The notes: generated by a model not told the origin, from the letters alone. 41,519 nucleotides of DNA from Candidatus Berkelbacteria bacterium CG10_big_fil_rev_8_21_14_0_10_43_13 (GCA_002773985.1 PEZW01000028.1:1-41519), one strand, 5' to 3'. Counted from the first letter of the stretch, positions 16,714-25,121 are shown. Translations and numbers: made by a program.

Positions 16714-17871
16714 ATGTCACTTAAAATTGCAATAGTTGGGCTTCCAAACGTCGGCAAGTCGACTTTATTCAACGCCCTAGTCAAAGGTTCGAAAGCAGAA
16801 GCTGCCAATTATCCCTTTTGCACTATCGAACCAAACACTGGTATTGTCGAAGTGCCGGACGAACGCCTCGCTCCGCTCGGCGAAATTTCACATTCAAAAA
16901 AAATAATCCCGGCTGTCGTCGAGTTTATCGACATCGCCGGGCTGGTTCGTGGCGCGTCCAAGGGTGAAGGTCTTGGCAATAAATTCCTCGCCCACATCCG
17001 CGAGTGCGACGCTATCGGCATGGTCGTCCGTTTTTTCGAAGACGGCAATGTCACCCATGTCGAGAATAAGATTGACCCGGAGGCTGACATCGCTACTATC
17101 GAAACTGAATTGCAATTAGCCGATATCACCACCGTCGACAAACGGCTTTTTTCGATCGAAAAGGAGCTGAAATCTGGTAGCGCCGAATCAAAATACGCTC
17201 ACTCCGGTTTGCAAAAAATAAAAGATAAATTATACGCCGGCGAGAACGCCCGCGAAGCCGATCTTGACGACTCTGAGCAAGATGCACTCAAAGGCTTGAA
17301 CTTGATGACGCAAAAACCGATTCTCTATATTGCCAACGTTTCAGAAGAACAGTTGAGCAATCCCGCTACTGTCATTCCTGCGAAAGCAGGAATCCAGGAC
17401 TCGCCACATAGATCCCCGGGCACCACTCTCAAGAACACCGCTGGTCCCGAGGATGACAACAAAAAGAATGACAATTTCGTGCCGATTTCGGCTAAAATTG
17501 AAGCTGAATTGAATGAATTGACCGACTCAGAAAAGGCCGAATACCTCGAAACTCTAGGTATTAAGAATACTGGCTTAAACGAACTGATAAAAGAAGCTTA
17601 TAAAACACTCGGGCTCATCACCTACTTCACCTCCGGCGAAAAGGAGACTCGCGCTTGGACGATACGCAAGGGAGATACTGCACCAATTGCCGCCGGCGCG
17701 ATTCACACCGATTTTACCAAGGGCTTCATCGCCGCTGAGATCGTCCAATGGGCTGATTTCTACGCCCAGGGCGGCTGGACCGGCGCCAAAACTCACGGCC
17801 TTGTCCGAACTGAGGGCAAGACCTATGTAGTGAAAGATGGGGACACAATTATTTTCAAGTTCAATAACTAG
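16714..17871 (+). CDS. ychF: Redox-regulated ATPase YchF (OLA1 family), with an in-frame repeat insertion
   Basis: Translation-associated Obg-family P-loop ATPase, 385 residues against about 363 usually. G1 is GLPNVGKST (9-17), G2 region NYPFCTIEPN, G3 DIAGLVRGASKGEGLGN, and the G4 position reads NVSE (208-211), the NxxE that makes YchF prefer ATP. The C-terminal TGS domain ends VVKDGDTIIFKFNN. The surplus length is a segment at about residues 218-251 translated from a mobile repeat (17370-17458). The ATG at 16714 has GGAGAG upstream; an in-frame TTG at 16702 was rejected. The gene is flanked on both sides by remnants of another ychF. Confidence 0.96.
   Translation: MSLKIAIVGLPNVGKSTLFNALVKGSKAEAANYPFCTIEPNTGIVEVPDERLAPLGEISHSKKIIPAVVEFIDIAGLVRGASKGEGLGNKFLAHIRECDAIGMVVRFFEDGNVTHVENKIDPEADIATIETELQLADITTVDKRLFSIEKELKSGSAESKYAHSGLQKIKDKLYAGENAREADLDDSEQDALKGLNLMTQKPILYIANVSEEQLSNPATVIPAKAGIQDSPHRSPGTTLKNTAGPEDDNKKNDNFVPISAKIEAELNELTDSEKAEYLETLGIKNTGLNELIKEAYKTLGLITYFTSGEKETRAWTIRKGDTAPIAAGAIHTDFTKGFIAAEIVQWADFYAQGGWTGAKTHGLVRTEGKTYVVKDGDTIIFKFNN
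17370..17458. repeat. MITE-like element inside ychF
   Basis: Bounded by TGTCATTCCTGCG and CGAGGATGACA, with the inner pair CCTGCGAAAGCAGG and GGAATCCAGG / CCCGAGG. It is the same family as the intergenic elements at 22920 and 33900, and it keeps the reading frame, giving the peptide TVIPAKAGIQ that is typical of translated repeats of this kind. Confidence 0.85.
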
Positions 17872-17897
17872 GCTCGCCAAATCCGCCAACTGGCGGA

Positions 17898-17930
17898 GGC
17901 GATGTGATCATCTTTCGTTTCAATAACTAA
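17898..17930 (+). pseudogene. Remnant of the 3-prime end of an older ychF
   Basis: Eleven codons reading GDVIIFRFNN and a stop, matching the YchF C terminus (GDTIIFKFNN in the intact gene 27 bases upstream) and closer to the family norm (GDVIxFRFN). It is separated from the intact stop codon by a palindromic repeat TCCGCCAACTGGCGGA (17882-17897). Confidence 0.8.
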
Positions 17931-17936
17931 ACTATC

Positions 17937-17964
17937 TTGCGAAATATTGAAATCGTGCTAATAT
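17937..17964 (+). promoter_or_regulatory. Promoter of the membrane-microprotein cluster
   Basis: TTGCGA (17937-17942), 16-base spacer, TAATAT (17959-17964) with an extended -10 TG at 17956-17957. Predicted start about 20 bases before the first microprotein ATG. Confidence 0.55.
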
Positions 17965-17991
17965 ACAAGTCAATGCGACGGGGGGGCGTCG

Positions 17992-18135
17992 ATGCGTTTT
18001 TTGGGTCCGATCTGGCCGCTGTGGCTGGCATCCGCTGCCGCAGTGGTTGTTTTATGGCTCATCATCGTGGCAAATCGACTACTTACAAAGCCGACAACCA
18101 CCGATGACACTACTGCTGACCAAATGGGAGGCTGA
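17992..18135 (+). CDS. Single-span membrane microprotein 1 (47 aa)
   Basis: Too short for most gene callers. Starts MRFLGPIWPLWLASAAAVVV, giving one membrane span at about residues 5-28, then a short polar Thr/Asp tail. A G-rich GGGGGGG stretch 6-10 bases upstream can serve as ribosome site. An alternative frame from an ATG at 17973 lacks a membrane segment and was not chosen. Its stop is followed two bases later by the start of the next gene. No family recognised; evidence is organisation and hydrophobicity. Confidence 0.55.
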   Translation: MRFLGPIWPLWLASAAAVVVLWLIIVANRLLTKPTTTDDTTADQMGG

Positions 18136-18137
18136 GG

Positions 18138-18278
18138 ATGAAGCATCTCACACTGGTTGCACTGGCTGGCTGGGCGCTGGCAATCAGGCTGACGGTAGCG
18201 TACTTCAGACTGAAACGTCAGCTGGTTCGCGCTCGAGACATGCTCGACACCGCCAGAATCCTCGCTGACCCGCATTGA
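18138..18278 (+). CDS. Single-span membrane microprotein 2 (46 aa)
   Basis: Starts MKHLTLVALAGWALAIRLTV, a membrane segment or signal-anchor over residues 4-25, then a basic, helical tail (YFRLKRQLVRARDMLD). The basic side should face the cytoplasm. GGGAGG overlapping the end of gene 1 is its ribosome site. No family recognised. Confidence 0.6.
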   Translation: MKHLTLVALAGWALAIRLTVAYFRLKRQLVRARDMLDTARILADPH

Positions 18279-18299
18279 CACGGAGGAGGAACTGAGACC

Positions 18300-18545
18300 A
18301 TGGTACTGTGGTATTACGTCATCGTCGGAGTGATGATCGGCGTTGTCGTCGGAGCGATCGTCACCTACACTCTCGAGAAGGCGACGTTGAAGGTCTATCG
18401 TCGTCGCGATCACGAGCTGAGAGCAGAGACCATTGGTCTCGAGATTCAGCTTAAGGTAGCACAGGAAGAGGCCGAGCGGTACAAAGCGTGGACCAGGCTG
18501 CACGAAGTGTCTGGTGGGGTGGACCGAGGCGACAAGCCATTCTGA
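18300..18545 (+). CDS. Single-span membrane microprotein 3 with coiled coil (81 aa)
   Basis: One membrane span at about residues 4-25 (WYYVIVGVMIGVVVGAIVTY), a basic boundary (KVYRRRDHE), then a helix with heptad character (IGLEIQLKVAQEEAERYKAW). GGAGGAGG lies nine bases before the ATG, an excellent ribosome site. It is the longest of the five and ends the first sub-operon at the hairpin 18560-18590. No family recognised; the layout suggests a membrane scaffold subunit. Confidence 0.7.
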   Translation: MVLWYYVIVGVMIGVVVGAIVTYTLEKATLKVYRRRDHELRAETIGLEIQLKVAQEEAERYKAWTRLHEVSGGVDRGDKPF

Positions 18546-18559
18546 ACCCAAACAATCCC

Positions 18560-18590
18560 GGAGCCGTTGTGGCACTCGCCCAGCGGCTCC
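18560..18590 (+). terminator. GC-rich hairpin after microprotein 3
   Basis: GGAGCCG (18560-18566) pairs with CGGCTCC (18584-18590), with an inner TGGC/GCCCA pairing. There is no T tract after it, so it may be a stabilising 3-prime hairpin instead of a classic terminator. A new extended -10 (TGCTATATT, TATATT at 18631-18636) follows. Confidence 0.5.
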
Positions 18591-18662
18591 AAGGAGACTT
18601 AAATTATTTCATTTAAATATACAAAAGTGCTATATTGACCAGAGAGACTAGGAGGCTCGTCT

Positions 18663-18779
18663 ATGCTAATTGTGCTCAAGTGGCTAGGAGGGCTGGCTCT
18701 CCTCGTCATTGGCATCATCGGACTGTTCGCCCTGAACCATTTCTTGGCGAATATGTCGCAAAACGACAGCGCACGCTAG
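18663..18779 (+). CDS. Single-span membrane microprotein 4 (38 aa)
   Basis: Starts MLIVLKWLGGLALLVIGIIG with a membrane span covering residues 2-27 and a ten-residue polar tail. AGGAGG lies about eight bases before the ATG. It is probably transcribed from the TATATT box at 18631-18636. Its stop is followed eight bases later by the next gene. No family recognised. Confidence 0.55.
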   Translation: MLIVLKWLGGLALLVIGIIGLFALNHFLANMSQNDSAR

Positions 18780-18787
18780 GAGTAGAG

Positions 18788-18952
18788 ATGGAAAAGCTAG
18801 GTTTTCTGCTCGGAGCAGCACTGGTGCTGTTCGTTACGATGGTTGTGATCATCCGTCGCGGTCACCACAACGAGCAGTCGCACCGCGCCACACGACTGAC
18901 GATGGGGGCACCGAAGCCTCGACCGACCAAGCCAAGAGAAAAAGACGCTTGA
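18788..18952 (+). CDS. Single-span membrane microprotein 5 (54 aa)
   Basis: Starts MEKLGFLLGAALVLFVTMVV with a span at residues 5-23, followed by a strongly basic tail (RRGHHNEQSHRATR, then PKPRPTKPREK) that should lie in the cytoplasm and could touch nucleic acid or phospholipid heads. AGGAG overlaps the stop of gene 4. An upstream in-frame extension to 18635 overlaps the promoter region and gene 4 and was rejected. No family recognised. Confidence 0.6.
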   Translation: MEKLGFLLGAALVLFVTMVVIIRRGHHNEQSHRATRLTMGAPKPRPTKPREKDA

Positions 18953-18981
18953 ACAACGGCTGTCATCGCCCGCTACTGCCC

Positions 18982-19016
18982 GGAGGCTGACGTGCCATCG
19001 TGCATCGTCAGCCTCC
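18982..19016 (+). terminator. Strong hairpin ending the microprotein cluster
   Basis: An 11-base perfect stem GGAGGCTGACG / CGTCAGCCTCC with a 13-base loop, 30 bases after the stop of microprotein 5. No T run follows. Confidence 0.6.
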
Positions 19017-19117
19017 ATGGAGAACTCGAATCCTTGTCAATCTAATATTTTTCTGCTACTATAAACACACAAATTAATTAACTTTCTTCCATCGAGAAGA
19101 ACCGATGCTCGAACTAA

Positions 19118-19190
19118 ACTGAGCGTCCTTCGACTCCTTCGCCTGCCATGAGCGCAGTCGAATGGCTCAGGATACCTTCGGTACCAAAAG
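19118..19190. repeat. Dispersed repeat in the rpsF leader
   Basis: Contains GAGCGTCCTTCGACTCCTTC and, in opposite orientation, GCAGTCGAATGGCTCAGGA, an imperfect inverted repeat of the CTTCGCTCAGG type also seen inside the element at 13239-13380. It ends about ten bases before the rpsF start codon. Confidence 0.6.
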
Positions 19191-19198
19191 GAGAATTT

Positions 19199-19933
19199 AT
19201 GCGAAAGTACGAAATTACGTACCTTGTTTCTGATCTTGTGCGTGAAAACGATTTGAACAAAGTGACCGGCGCGGTTGCTGGTTTTGTGACTGAGCTTGGC
19301 GGCAAAGTAGAAAAAGAAGAGATCTGGGGACGACGCAAACTCGCCTACCCGATCAAGAAGGCTGACTTCGCTACTTACGTCACGCTCAATTTCGAAATGC
19401 CGAGCGAAAAGTGTCCTGTGTTTGAACGCGATTTGCGTCAAAATACTTCTATCATTCGCCATTTGGTAATCGTCAAAGAACATGGTCATGAGAAGATTTC
19501 ACTTTCCAAGGCGGAGATTGCCGAGTCTGGTGATATAGAAGAAGTTGTTGGCGGTGAGAAATCGTTTGAAGCCATCGAAGGACAGACAGAGGAAAGTCGC
19601 AGTTTGATGGCCAAGCGTGAGGCTGGCGAAGACGAGGCTGAGGAAGAAACCGAGACAAAGTCTGAAACAGAGAAAGAAGAACCCAAGGGAGTTGAGGCAG
19701 AAACAGAAGAGCCTGAAATCAGGGAAGAAAAGGAAGAGGAAAAGCCAGTCGAGAAAAAGAAACCAGCGGCAAAACCAAAGAAGACAGTAACCGAAAAACC
19801 CACTACAGAAAAAGTTGTCGAGGAAAAGCCAAAAGCAGCCAAAGTAAAGAAGGAAAAGAAGACCGAGGATGAAGCTGATCGTTTGTCAAAACTAAACGAT
19901 GAGCTCGACGACATCCTCAAAGATGAGTTATAA
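19199..19933 (+). CDS. rpsF: 30S ribosomal protein bS6 with a long charged C-terminal extension
   Basis: The first about 95 residues are a standard bS6 (MRKYEITYLVSDLV start, WGRRKLAYPIKKADFATYV, ending near RHLVIVKEH). The remaining about 145 residues are low-complexity Glu/Lys/Pro/Thr (EEPEIREEKEEEKPVEKKK and a KPAAKPKK-type block), predicted disordered, making 244 residues against the usual 95-135. The ATG at 19199 follows AAAGGAG; an upstream in-frame ATG (19148) is inside the dispersed repeat. It heads the conserved rpsF-ssb-rpsR order. Confidence 0.95.
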   Translation: MRKYEITYLVSDLVRENDLNKVTGAVAGFVTELGGKVEKEEIWGRRKLAYPIKKADFATYVTLNFEMPSEKCPVFERDLRQNTSIIRHLVIVKEHGHEKISLSKAEIAESGDIEEVVGGEKSFEAIEGQTEESRSLMAKREAGEDEAEEETETKSETEKEEPKGVEAETEEPEIREEKEEEKPVEKKKPAAKPKKTVTEKPTTEKVVEEKPKAAKVKKEKKTEDEADRLSKLNDELDDILKDEL

Positions 19934-20087
19934 GGATAATGTTCAAATTAAGAATTACTAATGTCACAAATCAATACCCAAAAACCAATGCTTCAATGAT
20001 TTGTTTTGACATTTAGAAATTAGTGAATTAGGATTTGATTAGAAATTAGAAATTAGAAATTCGAATTTCCTTTCGAAGAAAGGTCCT

Positions 20088-20558
20088 ATGTTAAACTTAA
20101 ACCGTGCTCAAGTACTGGGTAATTTGACCAAGGATCCGGATATGCGATTCACCCCAAACGGTCAGGCCGTTGCCAACTTTAGTGTCGCGACAAATCGGAA
20201 ATGGAAAGGCCGAGATGGCGCGCCCGACGGTGAAGCGACTGAGTATCATGACATCGTCGTCTGGGGCAAACAAGCTGAAGCTGTCGTGCCGATGATGAAA
20301 AAAGGCGGACCTGTTCTTGTCGAGGGCAGACTGCAGACCAGAAACTGGGAAGGTCAAGACGGCGTCAAGCGTTACAAGACAGAGATCATCGCTGACAACA
20401 TAATCGTCCTTGGCAGTCGCAGTGGTGGCAGTGGAAATTACACACCCAAATCTGAGGGCAGTGGAACGACCGACCCGTCCGACCAGAGTGAGGCGAAGAC
20501 GAACACCCCAGATAAAAACAGTGATGAAGAAATCGATATAGAAGAAATACCCTTTTAA
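20088..20558 (+). CDS. ssb: Single-stranded DNA-binding protein
   Basis: Binds ssDNA in replication, repair and recombination. The OB fold covers residues 1-110 (MLNLNRAQVLGNLTKDPDMR, then FSVATNRKWKG and EYHDIVVWGKQAEAV), followed by a Gly/Ser/Pro linker and the acidic tail ending in IDIEEIPF, the tip that recruits partner proteins. At 156 residues the length is normal. It lies between rpsF and rpsR, the usual place, though 150 bases of short-word repeat separate it from rpsF. Confidence 0.97.
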   Translation: MLNLNRAQVLGNLTKDPDMRFTPNGQAVANFSVATNRKWKGRDGAPDGEATEYHDIVVWGKQAEAVVPMMKKGGPVLVEGRLQTRNWEGQDGVKRYKTEIIADNIIVLGSRSGGSGNYTPKSEGSGTTDPSDQSEAKTNTPDKNSDEEIDIEEIPF

Positions 20559-20665
20559 CCACGAAAATACGAACGAATACAAAAATACAAACAGACTGTT
20601 GTGGTCTGTAGTCTAAGTTATTTTTCTCTTCGTATTTTCGTATAATTTGTATTTTCGCAATTAAT
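20559..20665. repeat. Short-word inverted repeat between ssb and rpsR
   Basis: Words CGAAAATACGAA and ATACAAAAATACAAA on the left are mirrored by TTCGTATTTTCGTATAATTTGTATTTTCG-like words on the right, around a small hairpin CAGACTGTTGTGGTCTG. It fills the gap between ssb and rpsR. Confidence 0.65.
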
Positions 20666-20676
20666 TAGGAGACTTT

Positions 20677-20886
20677 ATGGCTCGAAGAAGTAGATGTTTA
20701 ATTTGTAAGGCCAAAATGGCCGAAGTTGATTACAAAGATGTGACGACAATCGGTCGTTATCTTGACCGTTGGAACAAAATTTCCCCGGCCAGCCGCAACA
20801 ACAATTGCAGCCGTCATCAACGCCAGACCGAAACTGCCATCAAAAGGGCGAGATTTTTGGGATTGCTGCCGTTTACTGTACGATAA
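20677..20886 (+). CDS. rpsR: 30S ribosomal protein bS18
   Basis: Platform protein that pairs with bS6. 69 residues, normal length. The N terminus has the zinc-type CLIC motif with a later Cys and His (NNNCSRHQRQ), and the core motifs YLDRWNKISPASRN and IKRARFLGLLPFT are standard. The start ATG follows TTAGGAG. It closes the rpsF-ssb-rpsR group. Confidence 0.96.
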   Translation: MARRSRCLICKAKMAEVDYKDVTTIGRYLDRWNKISPASRNNNCSRHQRQTETAIKRARFLGLLPFTVR

Positions 20887-20903
20887 AAATAAAGGATTAT
20901 TCG

Positions 20904-20980
20904 AACACGGATTCTTTTACACAGATCAACACAGATAATGTCGAGTGATCCGTGAATATCCGTGTGACAAAATCCGTGTT
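20904..20980. repeat. CCGTG element, copy 1
   Basis: AACACGGATT and ACACAGAT words on the left mirrored by ATCCGTGAATATCCGTGT and AATCCGTGTT on the right. It abuts the efp start. Two other copies are at 21566-21700 and 24712-24792. Confidence 0.75.
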
Positions 20981-20992
20981 GGAATATACATT

Positions 20993-21553
20993 ATGTTGAG
21001 TATAACCAATCTCAAAACCGGCACCAAAATCACTTACGAGGGTGATCCTTGTATCGTTTTGTCGTATTATCATTCCAAAATGGGACGTGGCGGAGCTGTC
21101 GTCAAGACAAAGCTGAAAAATCTCCGCACCGGCTCGACTATCGATAAGACTTTCCAGGGTGCTGACAAGCTTGACGAAGCGGATCTGTCGAAAAAAACAG
21201 CAACTTATCTCTATTCCGACAACGAAGATGTCAACTTTATGGACTCGGAAACTTTCGACCAATTTTCTCTACCACTATCCAAGATTGGCGATGAAAAAAA
21301 ATATCTGATCGAAAACGCACCGATCGACATTCTCTATTTTGGCGACGAAGCACTCAACATCGAGATACCACTAAAAATGACTTTCAAGGTCATCTCCGCA
21401 CCGCCCGCCATCAAGGGCAATACCGCCGGCGCCGTGACCAAAAAAGTTGAGATTGAAACTGGCGCCTTTATCGACTCTCCTGTTTTTATCAAAGAAGGCG
21501 ACAAGATTGTCGTCGATACCCGAGACGGCAGCTATGTCGAACGAGCACAGTAA
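20993..21553 (+). CDS. efp: Elongation factor P
   Basis: Relieves ribosome stalling at polyproline. 186 residues in three beta-barrel domains: KOW-like domain (1-65), OB domain 2, and a C-terminal OB domain ending in VDTRDGSYVERA. The tip loop reads SKMGRGGAVVK, so the modified position is Arg 32 where many EF-Ps have Lys; neither earP nor epmA lies in the window. The ATG at 20993 is chosen because the upstream in-frame extension is translated CCGTG repeat. There is little Shine-Dalgarno before it. Confidence 0.95.
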   Translation: MLSITNLKTGTKITYEGDPCIVLSYYHSKMGRGGAVVKTKLKNLRTGSTIDKTFQGADKLDEADLSKKTATYLYSDNEDVNFMDSETFDQFSLPLSKIGDEKKYLIENAPIDILYFGDEALNIEIPLKMTFKVISAPPAIKGNTAGAVTKKVEIETGAFIDSPVFIKEGDKIVVDTRDGSYVERAQ

Positions 21554-21565
21554 AGGGTTGTTCCA

Positions 21566-21700
21566 GCACGGATCTTGTCACACAGATACACACTGATTAT
21601 TCTTCGAGCAAGCGAAGCGATTCGAGAAGTCTCTATTAGTTCTCGACAAGCTCGAACAATAATTTATATCCGTGAATATCCGTGTAAAGAGATCCGTGTT
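21566..21700. repeat. CCGTG element, copy 2
   Basis: Starts GCACGGATCTTGTCACACAG and ends ATATCCGTGTAAAGAGATCC-GTGTT, with an additional inner repeat TTCTTCGAGCAAGCGAAGCG. It fills the space between efp and the PRC-barrel gene. Confidence 0.75.
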
Positions 21701-21711
21701 AGAATAAACTT

Positions 21712-22221
21712 ATGTTAATTCTCTACTCAAAACTAATCGGGGCACCTATTGCCGAGATAAAGGAAGCAGCCAAGCTCGGCAGTATCACTGATTTTGTCAT
21801 AAATAATGATGATTTGACCATCGCTGCCGCAGTCGTCGAGATCGGACTACCACTGATCTCAAAGAAAAAAATTGTCTCTGCAACTGATTTTGTCAGAATT
21901 TTCAAAGATGGCATCATAGTTAGTAGTGACGACGCTATCGTCGAACTTGACGAGATCGTCAGAGTCGCCAAACTCTACGAGCAAAAATGTCATGGTCTGG
22001 CCCAAAAAGTCGTAACCAAATCAGGTCAATATATCGGCCATGTTTATGATTATCTGATCAATTCCAACACTGGCGCTATCCAAAAGTTTTATGTCAAAAA
22101 AATGTTTACCGACCGCATCATCCCCGCCTCCGCCGTCATCAGTATGGAGGGAAAATTAATCACGATCAAAGATGACAAACCGTATGTTTTCGTTCCAACC
22201 GTTGAAACAGCACTAGACTAA
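21712..22221 (+). CDS. PRC-barrel domain protein
   Basis: 169 residues forming two tandem PRC-barrel-like beta domains: about 1-80 (LILYSKLIGAPIAEIKEAAK, then GSITDFVIN) and about 95-165 (LAQKVVTKSGQYIGHVYDYL, then GAIQKFYVKK). PRC barrels occur in RimM and photosynthetic reaction-centre H subunits and usually act as adaptor domains for RNA or protein. No membrane span. The function here is unknown; it follows efp on the same strand and is separated from it by a repeat element. Confidence 0.8.
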   Translation: MLILYSKLIGAPIAEIKEAAKLGSITDFVINNDDLTIAAAVVEIGLPLISKKKIVSATDFVRIFKDGIIVSSDDAIVELDEIVRVAKLYEQKCHGLAQKVVTKSGQYIGHVYDYLINSNTGAIQKFYVKKMFTDRIIPASAVISMEGKLITIKDDKPYVFVPTVETALD

Positions 22222-22297
22222 AAAAATCCTCTTGTTTTTTGTCCGTTTGTTTTTTGTCCGTCATCCCGGACTGTAAGCTTGAGATCCGGGATCTTTA

Positions 22298-22343
22298 AAT
22301 ACATCAACAATTTCAAGCGATCGTTTGAAATTGTTGATGTATT
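22298..22343. repeat. 46-base palindrome with one mismatch
   Basis: Centre AAGCGATCGTTT between 22320 and 22321, outer ends AATACATC / GATGTATT, a single G-T mismatch that would be a wobble pair in RNA. It lies between the 3-prime ends of the PRC-barrel gene and the convergent minus-strand orphan. Just before it (22263-22293) is a half MITE, CATCCCGGACT ... AGATCCGGGAT. Confidence 0.9.
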
Positions 22344-22378
22344 AGAATCAATAATCTCAGATTTAGTTCAGCTGCCTC

Positions 22379-22486
22379 TTAGCTCAAGAATTTGAGATAA
22401 AAGGGGCGTGCGGAAACTTGGGTTGTCTCCGCCGGATTGCCCTCCTGATTCTCGCTCTGGCCGTTTCGCTGCTGGATCACCGCCAT
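22379..22486 (-). CDS. Possible 35-aa ORF overlapping the preceding orphan
   Basis: Starts at an ATG that overlaps the last ten bases of the 22477-22758 gene and runs MAVIQQRNGQSENQEGNPAE to a stop at 22379. Hydrophilic, no family, and no clear Shine-Dalgarno, so it would depend on translational coupling. The region's base composition is like the orphan upstream. Weakly supported. Confidence 0.3.
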   Translation of the reverse strand: MAVIQQRNGQSENQEGNPAETTQVSARPFYLKFLS

Positions 22487-22758
22487 CTGAACAGTTGACA
22501 GATCTGTTGCCAGAGTGACGGTTTGAAGACACGGATGTGCCCGCAGTTTTCTTTGTCCTCCAGAATGACAATCATCTGACCACAGCGCAGCGGGTGTTGA
22601 CGACAGATCGCCATGATCTCCGGAAGCGTACGCGCCTCTCCGATTGTCACAGCTCCCTCGAGCTGCTGTTCTGGGGCGTATGCATTCTCATAGACCTGCC
22701 TAGAGACCACGACTGCCTCGCACGATACCATAATCTTCTCCCCAAACCTAACGGTCAC
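22477..22758 (-). CDS. Orphan small protein (up to 93 aa)
   Basis: No family recognised. Two starts are possible: a GTG at 22758 with GGAGGT eleven bases upstream, or the ATG at 22731 (MVSCEAVVVSRQVYENAYAP) with GGGGAG six bases upstream. The protein alternates predicted strands and helices (GQMIVILEDK, then HIRVFKPSLWQQICQLFRWR), with four Cys and an amphipathic aromatic C-terminal helix. It has a good promoter at 22795-22823 and GC-rich coding, so it is a real transcription unit of the orphan class. Function unknown. Confidence 0.65.
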   Translation of the reverse strand: MTVRFGEKIMVSCEAVVVSRQVYENAYAPEQQLEGAVTIGEARTLPEIMAICRQHPLRCGQMIVILEDKENCGHIRVFKPSLWQQICQLFRWR

Positions 22759-22794
22759 GGTCGGTTTTCACCTCCGCATCGTTGGACATTCTAA

Positions 22795-22823
22795 TAAATA
22801 CAGTAATTTGGCGCTTTTGTAAA
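22795..22823 (-). promoter_or_regulatory. Promoter of the 22758 orphan
   Basis: Minus strand TTTACA (22818-22823), 17-base spacer, TATTTA (22795-22800), about 40 bases before the GTG. Confidence 0.6.
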
Positions 22824-22864
22824 GGAATAAATGGCATTCTGTGTGTAAAATACAAATATACAAC

Positions 22865-22899
22865 AAAAAAATCCCCCTGATTTCTCAAGAGGATTTTTT
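22865..22899. terminator. Bidirectional terminator downstream of groEL
   Basis: AAAAAAATCC and GGATTTTTT arms around CCCTGATTTCTCAAGA, with inner TGA/TCA pairing. Classic rho-independent form, ending the groES-groEL transcript. Confidence 0.8.
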
Positions 22900-22919
22900 C
22901 GTCATTAACTTAGTTTAGT

Positions 22920-23033
22920 TGTCATCCCCGCGCAGGTCTTCGATTGTACTCAGACTGTGAGCAACAGTCGAACAGCGGGGATCCATTCCTTAATGTTTGT
23001 GCTACCTGGATTCCCGTCTTCACGGGAATGACA
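22920..23033. repeat. MITE-like TGTCAT...ATGACA element
   Basis: 114 bases bounded by TGTCATCCCCGCG and CGGGAATGACA, with inner halves GCGGGGATCCATTCC and GGATTCCCGTC. It lies between the groEL stop and its terminator, so it is inside the groEL 3-prime UTR. Confidence 0.85.
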
Positions 23034-23041
23034 GTTGTGCA

Positions 23042-24792
<1,751 letters not shown>

Positions 24793-24805
24793 AGAACCAT
24801 CCTTT

Positions 24806-25084
24806 TTATAAGATCCCGAGGATCTCTTCTTCCTTCATAATCTTGTATTCGACATTATCTATTTTGATCTCGTCGCCGGAATACTTCGAATAAAGAACTT
24901 TGTCCCCTAGCTTGACGGAAAATTCATGTTTCTTGCCGTCTTTTATCTTGCCATTGCCGAGAGCAACTATCTTGCCCTGAGCTGGTGCTTCCTTGGCGGT
25001 GTCTGGGATGATGATGCCGCCTTTTGTCTTGGCTTCAGCTTCGAGTGGCTTGACTAAAACGCGGTCAGCAAGAGGTTTAATCAT
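24806..25084 (-). CDS. groES: Co-chaperonin GroES
   Basis: Ring-shaped lid of GroEL, 92 residues, normal length. Starts MIKPLADRVLVKPLEAEAKT, has the mobile-loop motif GGIIIPDTAKEAPAQGKIVA, and ends KIMKEEEILGIL. AAGGAG precedes the ATG by five bases. It is transcribed from the promoter at 25122-25150. Confidence 0.98.
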   Translation of the reverse strand: MIKPLADRVLVKPLEAEAKTKGGIIIPDTAKEAPAQGKIVALGNGKIKDGKKHEFSVKLGDKVLYSKYSGDEIKIDNVEYKIMKEEEILGIL

Positions 25085-25121
25085 TTTTCTCCTTATTAAC
25101 TTAAAAAATGGCTACTAATAA

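Noticed and set aside
19148-19198. N-terminal extension of rpsF from an upstream ATG
   Set aside because: The extra 17 codons are translated dispersed repeat, and the Shine-Dalgarno lies next to the later ATG at 19199.
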